NCBI GenBank assembly: GCA_963700895.1
Contig: CAVOZI010000010.1
Coordinates: forward strand, 1 to 64,000
Direction of reading: 5' to 3'
Length of the DNA: 64,000 nucleotides
Origin: Anderseniella sp963700895
GTDB taxonomy: Bacteria > Pseudomonadota > Alphaproteobacteria > Rhizobiales > Aestuariivirgaceae
The position numbers and the translations under genes are program-made. Positions 34,517 to 43,684 of this stretch are shown here, piece after piece. Numbering within the stretch: the stretch's first letter is position 1; the number at the start of each line of letters is the position of its first letter. Below the pieces are notes generated by a model. It worked only from the letters and a program-made list of their open reading frames with translations, was not told the origin of the DNA and ran no database searches.

Positions 34517-35614
34517 TCAGGCCTGGATGGCCTCCAGCACCTTGCCGGCGATCTGCTTCAGGCCGGCCTTGCCGCCCACCTCGCAGGGCACCAGGGCGCC
34601 GTCTGCAAAGGCTGACGGTACCGCAAGACGAAACGTCTCGCCGGCCTCGCTGAACGCCTCGTCGCCCGTGCTCTCGCCCAGCCAGTCGAGCATCATGGCA
34701 CCGGACAGCAACATGGCCGTGGGGTTGGCCTTGCCGGTACCCATGATGTCGGGCGCGGTGCCGTGACAGGGCTGGAACAGTGCGTGCTTGTCGCCGATGT
34801 CCGCAGACGGCGCCATGCCCATGCCGCCCATCAGCGCTGCAGCCGCATCGGACAGGATGTCGCCGAACATGTTCTCCGTCACCATCACGTCCCAGTTCCA
34901 CGGGTTGCGGATCAGCGACAGCGCCATGGCATCGACATACCAGTGATCGGCCTTGATGTCGGGGAACAGCGCGGCGCGCTCGTAGAAAACCTTGCGCATG
35001 AAGGCGAAGGCGGCAAACACGTTGGCCTTGTCGACGCAGGTCACCCGGCCCTCGCCCCGGCCACGCGCCTTGCGCCGCTGCGCCAGCCGGAAACCGAAGT
35101 CGGCCAGCCGCTCTGTGGCCTTGCGGGTTATCAGCAGCGTTTCGCGTGCTTCCTGGTCGCCCTTGAGTTGAGGGGTCATGCGCGAATGAAACAGCCCCTC
35201 GGTGTTCTCGCGGATCAGCACGAAATCGAGGTTGGCGGCGCGCGGGTCCTTCAGCGGCACCGGCGAACCGGGAAAGGTTTCCACCGGGCGCACCCCGGCA
35301 TAGAGGTCGAAAATCTCGCGCAATTCGATCTGTGGCGTGATCTCACGCCCGTCCGGGTAGCGCACCTCCGGCAGGCCCATGGCGCCGAGCAGCATCACGT
35401 CGGCTTCACCTGCCCGCTTTACCACATCATCTGGCAGAGCCACGCCGGTATCGCGGAATACTCCGGCTCCGGCCTCCAGCGTTTCGAACGAGAAGCTGAA
35501 CCCGCCATGGCGCGCCGCCAGTGCATCGAGGCAGGCAACGCAAGGTTCCATCACCTCGCGGCCGATGCCGTCACCCGGCAGTACCGCGACGTGGATTGAA
35601 TTCGATGACGCCAT
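34517..35614 (-). CDS. Isocitrate/isopropylmalate dehydrogenase family protein
   Basis: This 365-residue beta-decarboxylating dehydrogenase oxidises a 2-hydroxy acid with NAD(P) and loses CO2. Motifs include LPGDGIGREVMEP, RENTEGLFHSR, CVDKANVF with the catalytic Lys, and the metal/substrate segment VTENMFGDILSDAAAALMGGMGMAPSA. The family includes LeuB, tartrate dehydrogenase and homoisocitrate dehydrogenase. No leu genes adjoin it, and the substrate loop (QLKGDQEARETLLITRKATERL) is not clearly LeuB-like. A catabolic tartrate- or malate-type enzyme is therefore as likely as leucine synthesis. AGGAGG lies eight bases before the ATG, the strongest ribosome site in this part of the window. Confidence 0.85.
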   Translation of the reverse strand: MASSNSIHVAVLPGDGIGREVMEPCVACLDALAARHGGFSFSFETLEAGAGVFRDTGVALPDDVVKRAGEADVMLLGAMGLPEVRYPDGREITPQIELREIFDLYAGVRPVETFPGSPVPLKDPRAANLDFVLIRENTEGLFHSRMTPQLKGDQEARETLLITRKATERLADFGFRLAQRRKARGRGEGRVTCVDKANVFAAFAFMRKVFYERAALFPDIKADHWYVDAMALSLIRNPWNWDVMVTENMFGDILSDAAAALMGGMGMAPSADIGDKHALFQPCHGTAPDIMGTGKANPTAMLLSGAMMLDWLGESTGDEAFSEAGETFRLAVPSAFADGALVPCEVGGKAGLKQIAGKVLEAIQA

Positions 35615-35718
35615 TGAGATGCCTCCTGCCCCGCAATCGAGGCCGCAGGCTGTCGCATCAACGCAGGCCTTGCAAGCAAGTTATTCTCACCCGCTAGTCA
35701 AGCCCGTTATCACGACCA

Positions 35719-36981
35719 TTACTTGGTCAGGATCACGCTGCCGCCAGTAGCCCCGAGCCCGGCGGGAACCGGTACGTCTGTCAGGTGGTAGTTCGAGTTC
35801 AGTACAAGACGGGGATATTTGTTCAACTGTATGGTGTTGGCAATGATTGCCGTGTAGGCGGATTGGTCCGCGACAGGCTTTTTCGAGGATACCGCGAAAT
35901 TGCCCTTTGGCAGATAGATGGTGCCGACCAGTTCACGGGCGTTCTCGCTCACGATTTCATGTTTCTGGCCTGCAGGATTCGATCGGTCTTCATAGAACAG
36001 CAGGCCTGCCATCTCTCCGCTTGTAGGAGCGCTCAAGCTAACTGTCGACCCTCCCGCGAACAGGAACCTGGCCCCACTGCCGGTGAGGAAAAAGCCCACA
36101 TTACTGCCTGTGACAGTGGCTGTATGGGTGACTTGAAAGCTGCCGTCCTTGATGATGTAGGTACCTTCGTTGAACGTTACATTCGACGTACCTGAAATTA
36201 GCAGGCCACCGCAGTACACCCCTGGATGAAGCGTGCGCACTTCGCTGTTAACGGACAGATTGGTGTAATCGCACGCTCCGGCGACAGGTGCCGGGCGTCC
36301 GGCAAGAGGGTCAGCCATTACCGGACAATCCGACACTGGCGCCGGATTAATGTTCGATGACCCACCAGCGTATCCGCCCGAAGTGCATATCGCCGATGCC
36401 ATCAGCAGCGAATTCTTGTATGAACTCAGGCCGGTTGTGGACACCGAGTTGGAATAGGCTCCGCAGTCATTTGCCTCGAGGACGGCGTCCCCGGTCAAAG
36501 TCAGTGCCGCCGAGGCGCCGGGATCGAGCGCGAGTACACAGATCTTGGTCCCGCCAACCAGTTTCGCAGCGGTCGTCACAACAGCGGGTGTCTTTACGTC
36601 GCCCAGCAGCACGTGAGCCAGCATCGGCGACCAGTCCTGCGACAGCACCACCTTGACCTCGTCTCCCGACATACTGATCGTGGTTTGGACACTGATACCG
36701 TCCTGGCCCTTCTGCCAGGCAATCTCTTCGGCCTTCTGCTTCACATAGCTCTCGACTGCCGCTTTCGCGGAATCGGAGCTCATGTTGGCAACCGCCATGC
36801 TGCGCACTGCTGCCACGGCCGCACCGTCGGCGAGCCCCTGAAGGTTCGCTACGGTGGTGTTGTAGCGGGCATAGTCGACAGCAACACCGGCAACCCCGAC
36901 AAGCAGCGGGGCTATGATGCCGAAAATCATCGCCACCGACCCTGCGGTCTGTCTTGCGAGTGCCTTTAGCCGAGCAATCAT
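35719..36981 (-). CDS. TadG-like pilus-assembly/surface protein
   Basis: This 420-residue protein begins with a TadE/TadG N-terminus: a short basic stretch, then GSVAMIFGIIAPLLVGVAGVAVDYAR as membrane anchor, followed by LQGLADGAAVAAVRS. The rest is an exported region rich in Ser, Thr and Gly, with about eight cysteines that could form disulfides (ICVLALDPGAS, NDCGAYS, SDCPVM, GACDYTN, GVYCGG). It ends in beta-strand-like repeats. I chose ATG 36981, with AGGA eight bases upstream. TadG normally works with the Flp/Tad pilus machinery, yet no other tad genes are in the window. It may be an orphan minor pilin-like or envelope protein. Confidence 0.78.
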   Translation of the reverse strand: MIARLKALARQTAGSVAMIFGIIAPLLVGVAGVAVDYARYNTTVANLQGLADGAAVAAVRSMAVANMSSDSAKAAVESYVKQKAEEIAWQKGQDGISVQTTISMSGDEVKVVLSQDWSPMLAHVLLGDVKTPAVVTTAAKLVGGTKICVLALDPGASAALTLTGDAVLEANDCGAYSNSVSTTGLSSYKNSLLMASAICTSGGYAGGSSNINPAPVSDCPVMADPLAGRPAPVAGACDYTNLSVNSEVRTLHPGVYCGGLLISGTSNVTFNEGTYIIKDGSFQVTHTATVTGSNVGFFLTGSGARFLFAGGSTVSLSAPTSGEMAGLLFYEDRSNPAGQKHEIVSENARELVGTIYLPKGNFAVSSKKPVADQSAYTAIIANTIQLNKYPRLVLNSNYHLTDVPVPAGLGATGGSVILTK

Positions 36982-37231
36982 GAATGGTCCTGAGGCAGAA
37001 AGGGCAGAGGACACTGCCAGTTCAAAGATCGTCTGGCAGATTACCTTACGAGACTGCAGCGGACGTTAACGCACCATTTCAAACTGCCGGGTTCAGCGCT
37101 TGCGGTTACCGGTTTGTTAATCGCCACACTCGCTGGCAGCTGATGGGGGCCTCAACCCGCTCCTCCAGCCAGCGTTTGTTAACCATAACAGGTCTATCAA
37201 GGAGGCTGGCCGGGCAAGCCCTTGCGCGGTC
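36982..37231. other. Intergenic region between tadG-like and hybrid-kinase genes
   Basis: The two genes diverge across this 250-base gap. It contains AT-richer islands (GTTTGTTAATCG and TTTGTTAACCATAACAGG around 37113-37191), likely promoter ground for one or both genes, but I cannot identify convincing -35/-10 pairs or an operator. No small gene is apparent. Confidence 0.4.
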
Positions 37232-40024
37232 TTGGGAAGTTACATCCAGGTGCTGCCTTTGCGAGACGCGCTTCTGAAGGTCCTGACATTCAACATTGCC
37301 CGCAAGATCACCGTGGTCGTGCTGGCCGCCGTGCTTGTTGCCGTACTGTCGGCGACCAGCTTTTACGTCTATCGTCAGACGACCCAGAACCTCGAAGCCC
37401 GCGAAGCCATGCTGACCGCCACGGCACAGGTATTTGCAGCAAGTGTTGCGCCGCACCTGAAGTCCGGGGACAAGCAGGCAGCACTCAATTCCCTGCGCGC
37501 GATAGGCAAGCTCAATAACATCCCGTACATCGCAGCCAGCCTCGGCGACGGCCAGATCTTCGCTGCCCTCGGCAGCGCCGTCATCGTCGAGCAAGGCCAG
37601 GGTCTCGGCACGATCAGCCCGGACAAGTCGGCCAAGGGCGTAATGGCAATGGTGGTAAATCCAACCATGTCTGTATCCGTCGAGGCCATACAGGGCGGCC
37701 AGCGCGTCGGCTTCGTCTCCCTGCTGGCAGATATTTCGGACCTGCGCAGCCAGCTGCTTGAAGGCGTGTTTGCATCGATGATCGCCGCGCTGTTCGCCTG
37801 CGTGCTGGGCCTGGGCGTTTCGTCGGGCCTGAAGCGCAGCGTCACCTCGCCGCTGGCCAGCCTGATGCAGGTGATTGCCCGGGTGCGCGACGAGCATGAC
37901 TATTCGGTACGCGCGGAGCGGCTGAGCAATGACGAGATCGGCAAACTTGTCGACGCTTTCAACTCCATGCTGGACCAGATCAATGCCCGCGACGTTGACC
38001 TGGCCCGCCACCGGGCAGGCCTTGAGCGCACGGTCGAGCAACGCACGTCCCAGTTGCGCATCGCCAAGGAAGCCGCCGAAGCGGCATCGGAAGCCAAATC
38101 CAGCTTCCTCGCCACCATGAGCCATGAAATCCGCACCCCCATGAACGGCATCATGGTAATGGCCGAACTGCTCGCCGCAGGGCGCCTTCCGGGCGGCATG
38201 CAGCGATATGCCGATGTGATCGTCAGTTCCGGCCATTCGCTGCTGACAATCATCAACGACCTGCTCGACCTTTCCAAGATCGAGGCCGGCAAGCTGCAGC
38301 TGGAGAGCGTGGCCGTAACGCCACGCACGGCGATCGACCACGTGCTGGCGCTGTTCTGGGAACGCGCCAATTCAGGCGGCGTTCAGCTGGTCTCCTATGT
38401 TGATCCCAAGGTGCCGCAAACCTTTACCTCGGATCCGGTGCGACTGACCCAGATTCTCACCAACCTTGCCAACAACGCCATCAAGTTTACCGAACAGGGC
38501 TATGTCGGCATTGCCGCGCGCATGGTGAAGGCGCCGGTCGAAGGCGATCCGGACCAGATCGAGTTTACCGTCATCGATACCGGCATCGGCATCAGCGAGG
38601 ACAAGCTTGCCACGATATTCGAAGCGTTTACGCAGGCCGACGCCAGCACGACCCGCAAGTACGGCGGTACCGGTCTTGGCCTGTCCATCGTCAAGCGCCT
38701 CGTGGATGCCATGGGCGGCACCATTGCCGCACAAAGCAGGCCGGGTCAGGGCAGCCGGTTCATCGTCACCCTTCCGTGTCCTGGCGCCAGCTCTCACGCT
38801 GCACCGCGTCTCGATGATTGCACGCTTGCCCCGGCTCTTGTCTGTCTCGGCGACGAAAGCCTCGCGCGGGCCATAACCAGCCAGTTCATGGCCTTTGGTC
38901 TGAAGGTTGAAGCCCTGCCTGCCACCAGCATCACGCCCGGCGTGCTTGGCCGGTATGAGGTGATGTTTACCTCGGTACAAATTGCCCACGACATCCTCGA
39001 TCTCAACGCGGCAAAGCTGCCGCGGATGATCATCGTACAACCGATTGGCAATTCCGGCGCCCAGTCCATGCTGGCCAGCGGCCTTGCCCACGACATCCTG
39101 CCTTTGCCGCTGTCACAGGCTGACATGGAAGCCCTTGCAGGCAGCCTTGCCGGTGGCGCCCTGCGCGGCCGCAAGGCGCTGGATTCAGCAAGCAGGCAGA
39201 CACTCGACCTGCCCGATCTCTCCAGCGTCAAGGTTCTTGTGGCCGACGACAATGCCGTAAACCGTGAAGTCGTCTCGGAGGTGCTTCGCCAGTTGAAGGC
39301 CGGCTTCGACATGGCCGAAAACGGCTCGGAAGCCGTCAGGCTGTGGCGCCGGAACAGGTATGACGTGGTGCTCATGGACTGCTCCATGCCGGTCATGGAC
39401 GGTTTGAAGGCAACACGGCTGATCCGCGAGGAAGAACGGGCAACAAAACGCTCGCGCACGCCGGTGATTGCGCTGACGGCCCACCTCGAGGGCGGAGGCA
39501 CGGCGCATGCCTGGCGTGACGCCGGCATGGATCGCAAGATCACCAAGCCGTTCACCCTGCAACAGATTGCCAATGCCCTGCAGGAGCTGGGCGGCACCGG
39601 GTCATCAACTGCAGCAGAAGCGGTCATCCGTCCAGATGAACCCGTCTCGCGGGATGATTGCAGTGCCGTGAGCCTGCCGCAACTCGACGAAACGGTTCTG
39701 GCCGGTCTCACCAGCATCGGCAGCGACGACCCGGCCTTCCTTGCGCGCATGATCGCCCTGTTCGAAACCAGTGCCGGGCCGGCACTGGAGCGCATAGAGG
39801 CGGCAGCTTCGCAGACCGAAAGCGTGGCCCTTGCCGACGCCGTTCACGCCTTGAAGTCCATGGCCTCCAACATGGGTGCAGCCCGCCTGGCTGCCATCTG
39901 CGCGGACATCGAACGCCGCGCCCGTGATGGCGAGGCCGTCGACATGGGACTTGCCTGCCGCCAGGTATCAGAAGAACTGAACGCAGCGATAAGTGCCCTT
40001 CAAAAACGTTGCAATGCAGCCTGA
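37232..40024 (+). CDS. Hybrid sensor histidine kinase with receiver and HPt domains
   Basis: This roughly 930-residue inner-membrane kinase starts an internal phosphorelay. Domains in order: TM1 (about 25-45), a periplasmic sensor (about 46-180) without a known ligand motif, TM2 (about 183-207), HAMP (about 208-260), a coiled coil, and HisKA with phospho-His298 in SHEIRTPMNG. HATPase follows (NNAIKFTEQG, DTGIGIS, GTGLGLSIV), then a degenerate receiver-like stretch (about 520-620). A true receiver has Asp716 in VLMDCSMPVMDG and VLVADDNAVN, and the HPt domain has His872 in VHALKSMASNMG. The start is uncertain: TTG 37232, GTG 37250 or TTG 37259. No cognate response regulator lies nearby. The architecture resembles BarA/ArcB-type kinases. 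Confidence 0.93.
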   Translation: MGSYIQVLPLRDALLKVLTFNIARKITVVVLAAVLVAVLSATSFYVYRQTTQNLEAREAMLTATAQVFAASVAPHLKSGDKQAALNSLRAIGKLNNIPYIAASLGDGQIFAALGSAVIVEQGQGLGTISPDKSAKGVMAMVVNPTMSVSVEAIQGGQRVGFVSLLADISDLRSQLLEGVFASMIAALFACVLGLGVSSGLKRSVTSPLASLMQVIARVRDEHDYSVRAERLSNDEIGKLVDAFNSMLDQINARDVDLARHRAGLERTVEQRTSQLRIAKEAAEAASEAKSSFLATMSHEIRTPMNGIMVMAELLAAGRLPGGMQRYADVIVSSGHSLLTIINDLLDLSKIEAGKLQLESVAVTPRTAIDHVLALFWERANSGGVQLVSYVDPKVPQTFTSDPVRLTQILTNLANNAIKFTEQGYVGIAARMVKAPVEGDPDQIEFTVIDTGIGISEDKLATIFEAFTQADASTTRKYGGTGLGLSIVKRLVDAMGGTIAAQSRPGQGSRFIVTLPCPGASSHAAPRLDDCTLAPALVCLGDESLARAITSQFMAFGLKVEALPATSITPGVLGRYEVMFTSVQIAHDILDLNAAKLPRMIIVQPIGNSGAQSMLASGLAHDILPLPLSQADMEALAGSLAGGALRGRKALDSASRQTLDLPDLSSVKVLVADDNAVNREVVSEVLRQLKAGFDMAENGSEAVRLWRRNRYDVVLMDCSMPVMDGLKATRLIREEERATKRSRTPVIALTAHLEGGGTAHAWRDAGMDRKITKPFTLQQIANALQELGGTGSSTAAEAVIRPDEPVSRDDCSAVSLPQLDETVLAGLTSIGSDDPAFLARMIALFETSAGPALERIEAAASQTESVALADAVHALKSMASNMGAARLAAICADIERRARDGEAVDMGLACRQVSEELNAAISALQKRCNAA

Positions 40025-40116
40025 CGGACACGGCTGGTGCAACTTGCAAATGGCGGCGAACTGCGCCATCCATCTGCCGGCCCGTTAGGCGACGTACCGG
40101 AAAGAACCTGTCCTTC

Positions 40117-41067
40117 ATGTCCGCATCCGCCGATCATCGCTACTGCGTTCATGGCCTGCTGGTGCAGGCCGCTTTCGCGGTACCGGAGCTGCTGCCGGTG
40201 ACGGCAGATCATCCGGACCACGTACTCGATGCCACGCCCGTCAGCCTGACCATGTCCAGCCTGCCCGGCACGATCCCTCACCGGGCTGTGTCAAAGGATG
40301 GCTACCTGATCTCGGATTCCCAGGTGTTCATGTCCCTCACCAAAGGCATCCGTTGCCTGGTGGAGGCAGGCGCCGCAGTCACCGTCGATCCCGGGCATGG
40401 CGCCAATGAACCGGCGGCCCGCTTGTTCGCCCTGTCAGCGGGCATCGGCAGCCTGCTCCATCAGCGTGGGTACTTTCCGCTGCACTGCGCCGCCATCGAC
40501 ACGCCAGCCGGCTGCGTGGTGTTTGCCGGCAATGCCGGCGACGGCAAGTCGACGCTCGCGGCAAGCCTGTCGGGCGCCGGGTTCATGCTGTTCACTGACG
40601 ACCGGTTGACGCTGCACCGCACCAGCCAGTCGGAGTATACCGCCGCGCTGTCCATGCCGGTACTGCACCTGTTCGAGGAAGGCGCTGGCCTTGCCGGCCT
40701 CGATGGCAGCGAACTGGCCATCGACAGCTACCGGTTCGGCAAGCACATTCATCTGGTGCCGGGCCGGTACGCGGCAGAGCCGCGGCTGGTTGCAGGGCTT
40801 TACTTCACCGACTGGCATGAAGATGCTGCCGCCGCGCCGGTGATCGGCCCGATGGGCAGCATCGATGCCATGATGCGGCTTCGGCGTGACGTCTCGCTTG
40901 CCCACCTCGTCGAACTGCTCGGCCACGAGAAACGCTTCCTGCCCTGGGCCGCGGGGCTGTGCAGGTCCGTACCCGTGTTCAGCCTGCGCCGGCCGAAGGA
41001 CATGGCCCGGCACCGCGAAAGCCTGGACTTGATTATCCGCCACGTTCGGGAGAACTTCTTCGCATGA
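40117..41067 (+). CDS. HPr-kinase-like P-loop protein of RiPP/polysaccharide type
   Basis: This 316-residue protein resembles HPr serine kinase-like proteins found beside PqqD and lasso-B2 genes. It has PLHCAA (His123), Walker A in FAGNAGDGKSTLAAS (residues 138-146 core) and the acidic FTDDR segment that binds Mg in HPr kinases. It lacks the N-terminal HPr-kinase regulatory domain. In paeninodin-type lasso clusters a related kinase phosphorylates the precursor; in other loci the role is unknown. I chose ATG 40117 (MSASADHRYC). Its stop overlaps the PqqD-like gene by four bases, so they are translated together. No HPr/PTS genes are present. Confidence 0.77.
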   Translation: MSASADHRYCVHGLLVQAAFAVPELLPVTADHPDHVLDATPVSLTMSSLPGTIPHRAVSKDGYLISDSQVFMSLTKGIRCLVEAGAAVTVDPGHGANEPAARLFALSAGIGSLLHQRGYFPLHCAAIDTPAGCVVFAGNAGDGKSTLAASLSGAGFMLFTDDRLTLHRTSQSEYTAALSMPVLHLFEEGAGLAGLDGSELAIDSYRFGKHIHLVPGRYAAEPRLVAGLYFTDWHEDAAAAPVIGPMGSIDAMMRLRRDVSLAHLVELLGHEKRFLPWAAGLCRSVPVFSLRRPKDMARHRESLDLIIRHVRENFFA

Positions 41068-41354
41068 GCACAGCCGCCATCAATGCCGCCACCGTGCTGA
41101 GCCGGTCAGCCGAACTGCCACAGGCAGAACTCGGACCCGACGACACCGTTCTGCTGGATGCCAACCACGGCGTCTATTACGGCCTCGAGGGACCGGCCCG
41201 CGCGATCTGGGACATGCTGGCGAGCGACCTCACCTTCGGCCAGGTCTGCGACCGGCTGATCGAGATGTACGATGTCGATGCCGAGACCTGCAGGCGCGAC
41301 ACCCTGGCCTTCGTGGAGCAGCTTGTCGAGAACGGTCTTGTCACCGCGCGCTGA
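41064..41354 (+). CDS. PqqD-like peptide-recognition protein (RRE)
   Basis: This 96-residue protein has the PqqD winged-helix pattern: VLLDANHGVYYGLEGPARAIWDML, then CDRLIEMYDVDAETCRRDTLAFVEQLVENGLV. PqqD-like domains (B1 proteins in lasso clusters) bind the leader peptide and present it to modifying enzymes. The gene overlaps the kinase-like gene by four bases and precedes the lasso-B2-like gene by 7-19 bases, which is the usual order B1-B2. No PQQ genes are present, so the role is RiPP- or polysaccharide-related rather than PQQ synthesis. The normal third partner, an asparagine-synthetase-like cyclase, is not seen. Confidence 0.87.
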   Translation: MSTAAINAATVLSRSAELPQAELGPDDTVLLDANHGVYYGLEGPARAIWDMLASDLTFGQVCDRLIEMYDVDAETCRRDTLAFVEQLVENGLVTAR

Positions 41355-41373
41355 AACGGCCGTGCGCAAGCTG

Positions 41374-41802
41374 ATGCGCCTGAGCGCGCGCGAACTGGCA
41401 GCCATTGCCACGGCCTGCCGGCTGCTGGCGCAGGCGCGGATCGACCTGGCCCGCCAGCCTGTCCGCCTTGTGCTGGAGGACCTCGCCTCCCCACCTTCGC
41501 AACTGCCTGTTTCCGGGCATCAGGCGAAGCTGGTCAGTTGGGCCATTGCCGCCGCCGCCGTGCGTGTTCCATGGCGGGCGGATTGCCTGATCCGCGCCAT
41601 GGCTGCAGCCAGATGGCTGCGCCGCGAGGGAGCGGTATGGAAACTTTCCATCGGCGTACGGCGCGAACCCGACGGCCGGCTTGGCGCTCACGCCTGGCTG
41701 GAAAGCGGCGGCGTCGTCATCACCGGCAACTTGCCGGACCTCAACTCGTTCCGGCCCATTCCGCTGGAAGAGTTTGGCAAGCTCGACCTGCCGCTGGACT
41801 GA
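41374..41802 (+). CDS. Lasso-peptide B2-like transglutaminase-fold protease
   Basis: This 142-residue protein resembles the B2 leader peptidase of lasso-peptide pathways. The presumed catalytic residues are visible: Cys71 in RADCLIRAMAAARWLRR and His106 in LGAHAWLE. The Asp of the triad is less clear (PDLNSF region). B2 cuts the leader from a precursor held by the B1/PqqD protein. The start may be ATG 41374 or GTG 41362; neither has a good ribosome site, so coupling to the PqqD-like gene is likely. It ends 140 bases before the convergent ABC exporter. I could not find a precursor with the usual leader and a Thr at position -2. Confidence 0.8.
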   Translation: MRLSARELAAIATACRLLAQARIDLARQPVRLVLEDLASPPSQLPVSGHQAKLVSWAIAAAAVRVPWRADCLIRAMAAARWLRREGAVWKLSIGVRREPDGRLGAHAWLESGGVVITGNLPDLNSFRPIPLEEFGKLDLPLD

Positions 41803-41942
41803 GCCGCTTGCACCCGCCGCAAGGCGATTCGTGCGAAAATTCAACACCAGGTTAACCGCAAATGAACCATACCTGCTTCAACTCTGAGCCAAGCAAAGAA
41901 CGGCCTCACAACAATCTGAAGGTGTCAAAAATGATGCAAAAA

Positions 41943-43676
41943 TCAGCCGTCAGAAGGCAAAACCTGGCCATTCACGACTTCGTACCGGTGATCGCACCAG
42001 CCAAGATTGTCGAGCTTGTGGGCAACGATCAGCATAGTGCAACCGGGCAGCAATGACCTGAGATTTTCGGTCACCCTTTGCTCGTCGCGCGGGTTGAGCG
42101 CACTGGTCGCCTCGTCGAGCAGCAGCAGTTTCGGCCTATGCACCAGTGCACGCGCCAGGGCAATACGCTGGCGCTGGCCGCGCGATAGCCGCTGGCCCCG
42201 GTCACCGAGTTGCTCATCGAGCTGTCCAGGCAGCCTCTTCACGAAGTCATCCGCCCCTGCCTGCTGCAAGGGCTTCCAGACAAGGTCGTCAGAAAGCCCG
42301 TTTCCGGCGAACCTGGTAACGTTGTCGCGAACGGTAGCATTGTTCAACTGGGTGTCCTGCACCACGTAGGCCACCTGAGCGCACCATGCGGCGCGGTTTT
42401 CATCATCGAGCGGCACCCCGTCGATCCGCACCACTCCTGCATCCGGCTTGAGCAAGCCGGACACCAGGTCCAGCAAGGTTGTCTTGCCTGCACCTGACAA
42501 CCCGGCCACGACGGTGGCGCGGCCCTCACGGATAGTGATGTTGATCTTGTTCAGCACGGGATCAGCCGCGCCTGGATAGGTAAACGAGACATCCCTTAAT
42601 TCAATTTCACGGTCGAAGGCCGGCGCGGTCCCCTTGCCATCAGCTGCACTGTCGCGGTGCTGCACCATGTTGTGGGTCAGTCCCGACAGCCGTTGCCACG
42701 CCGGCAACACGAACAACATTTCGCGCAACGATGACTGCAGGCTCCGCACCGCCGGGAACAGCCGGATGAAGATTAGCGCCACGGCAACGGGACCAGCCTG
42801 CAGCGTCGTCTGGTATTGCGTGGCGAGGTAGACCAGACCGATCAGCAGGAACGCCCCCGCAACCTCGTGAAACAGCCCGATGGACGAAGCGGCGCGGGCC
42901 CTGGATAGGCCGGTATCGCGATACTTGCCTGCCATCTCCTCGAAAATCTGCTGGCGATCCTGACCGGCATTGGCGACCTTCGCTGCCTTTAGGTCGTCCA
43001 GCTCACGCGCGAAGGCCGCGAACAAGTCCTCCAACTGCCCGGCGTGGCGCCGGGACAGCTGCAGCAGCTTCATGTCGAACGCCAGAACCGGGATTGCCAC
43101 AACCAGCGCAAGACCGGCCACGATCAATGTCAGCCGGGGCTCGATCGCCGCCGCGACCAGCAGGCTGACCATGGCGATGGTAAACGCCGACACCATTCTG
43201 GCCAGCACGACGATGCCGTATCCCGACTGCTCGGCGTGAACGCTCAGCGAATGGTTGATCCGGGAGGCATCCTGCAGCGCAAGATGCGGCCAGGCCGCAT
43301 CAAGCGATGCGCGATGGGCCCGCACGCGGATGTGGTACAGGAACTCGCCTTGCAGGCGCGCCGACACCTGCTGCTGCACGAAACCGATGGCCGACCGTAT
43401 CAGCATGACCAGCAGGAAAAGCACCAGCACGCCGGTGAGAGTGAGGCTGGAAAGCCAGTTGACGGCAGCTGCCGGCAGATAACTGCTGCCAGCCTGCACG
43501 GCTTCTCCATTGACGCGGGCACCGCCAAAACCGAGCAGCGCCAGCAACGGCAGGATGAGCACGAGGCCGAACCCCTCGCTGAGCGACCTCAGCAGCATCA
43601 GCCCTGCGGCCAGCAGCATCTGACCCGGCTTGAACCGCCAGACCGCTGCCAGGTAGCTGGCAAGCACTTTCAGCAT
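41943..43676 (-). CDS. ABC exporter, fused permease-ATPase (peptide/RiPP type by context)
   Basis: This 577-residue half-transporter has six N-terminal membrane helices (about 15-310) and an ATPase domain (about 345-570). Motifs are Walker A GLSGAGKTTLLD, signature LSRGQRQRIALAR, Walker B LLLLDEATSALNP and the switch His in VAHKLDN. It lacks a C39 peptidase domain, as do lasso exporters whose leader is removed by B2. The start is ATG 43676. It follows the YdcF-like gene by eight bases on the same strand and converges on the kinase/PqqD/B2 operon. This makes it the likely exporter of whatever that operon matures, though lipid or glycan export is also possible. Confidence 0.88.
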   Translation of the reverse strand: MLKVLASYLAAVWRFKPGQMLLAAGLMLLRSLSEGFGLVLILPLLALLGFGGARVNGEAVQAGSSYLPAAAVNWLSSLTLTGVLVLFLLVMLIRSAIGFVQQQVSARLQGEFLYHIRVRAHRASLDAAWPHLALQDASRINHSLSVHAEQSGYGIVVLARMVSAFTIAMVSLLVAAAIEPRLTLIVAGLALVVAIPVLAFDMKLLQLSRRHAGQLEDLFAAFARELDDLKAAKVANAGQDRQQIFEEMAGKYRDTGLSRARAASSIGLFHEVAGAFLLIGLVYLATQYQTTLQAGPVAVALIFIRLFPAVRSLQSSLREMLFVLPAWQRLSGLTHNMVQHRDSAADGKGTAPAFDREIELRDVSFTYPGAADPVLNKINITIREGRATVVAGLSGAGKTTLLDLVSGLLKPDAGVVRIDGVPLDDENRAAWCAQVAYVVQDTQLNNATVRDNVTRFAGNGLSDDLVWKPLQQAGADDFVKRLPGQLDEQLGDRGQRLSRGQRQRIALARALVHRPKLLLLDEATSALNPRDEQRVTENLRSLLPGCTMLIVAHKLDNLGWCDHRYEVVNGQVLPSDG

Positions 43677-43684
43677 TGCCTCGT

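Noticed and set aside
41862..42059. Small ORF after the B2-like gene, considered as a lasso precursor
   Set aside because: Its 3' half is antisense to the ABC exporter end, it lacks a leader motif or Thr at -2, and the C-terminus has no plausible ring-forming Gly with Asp/Glu at position 7-9.
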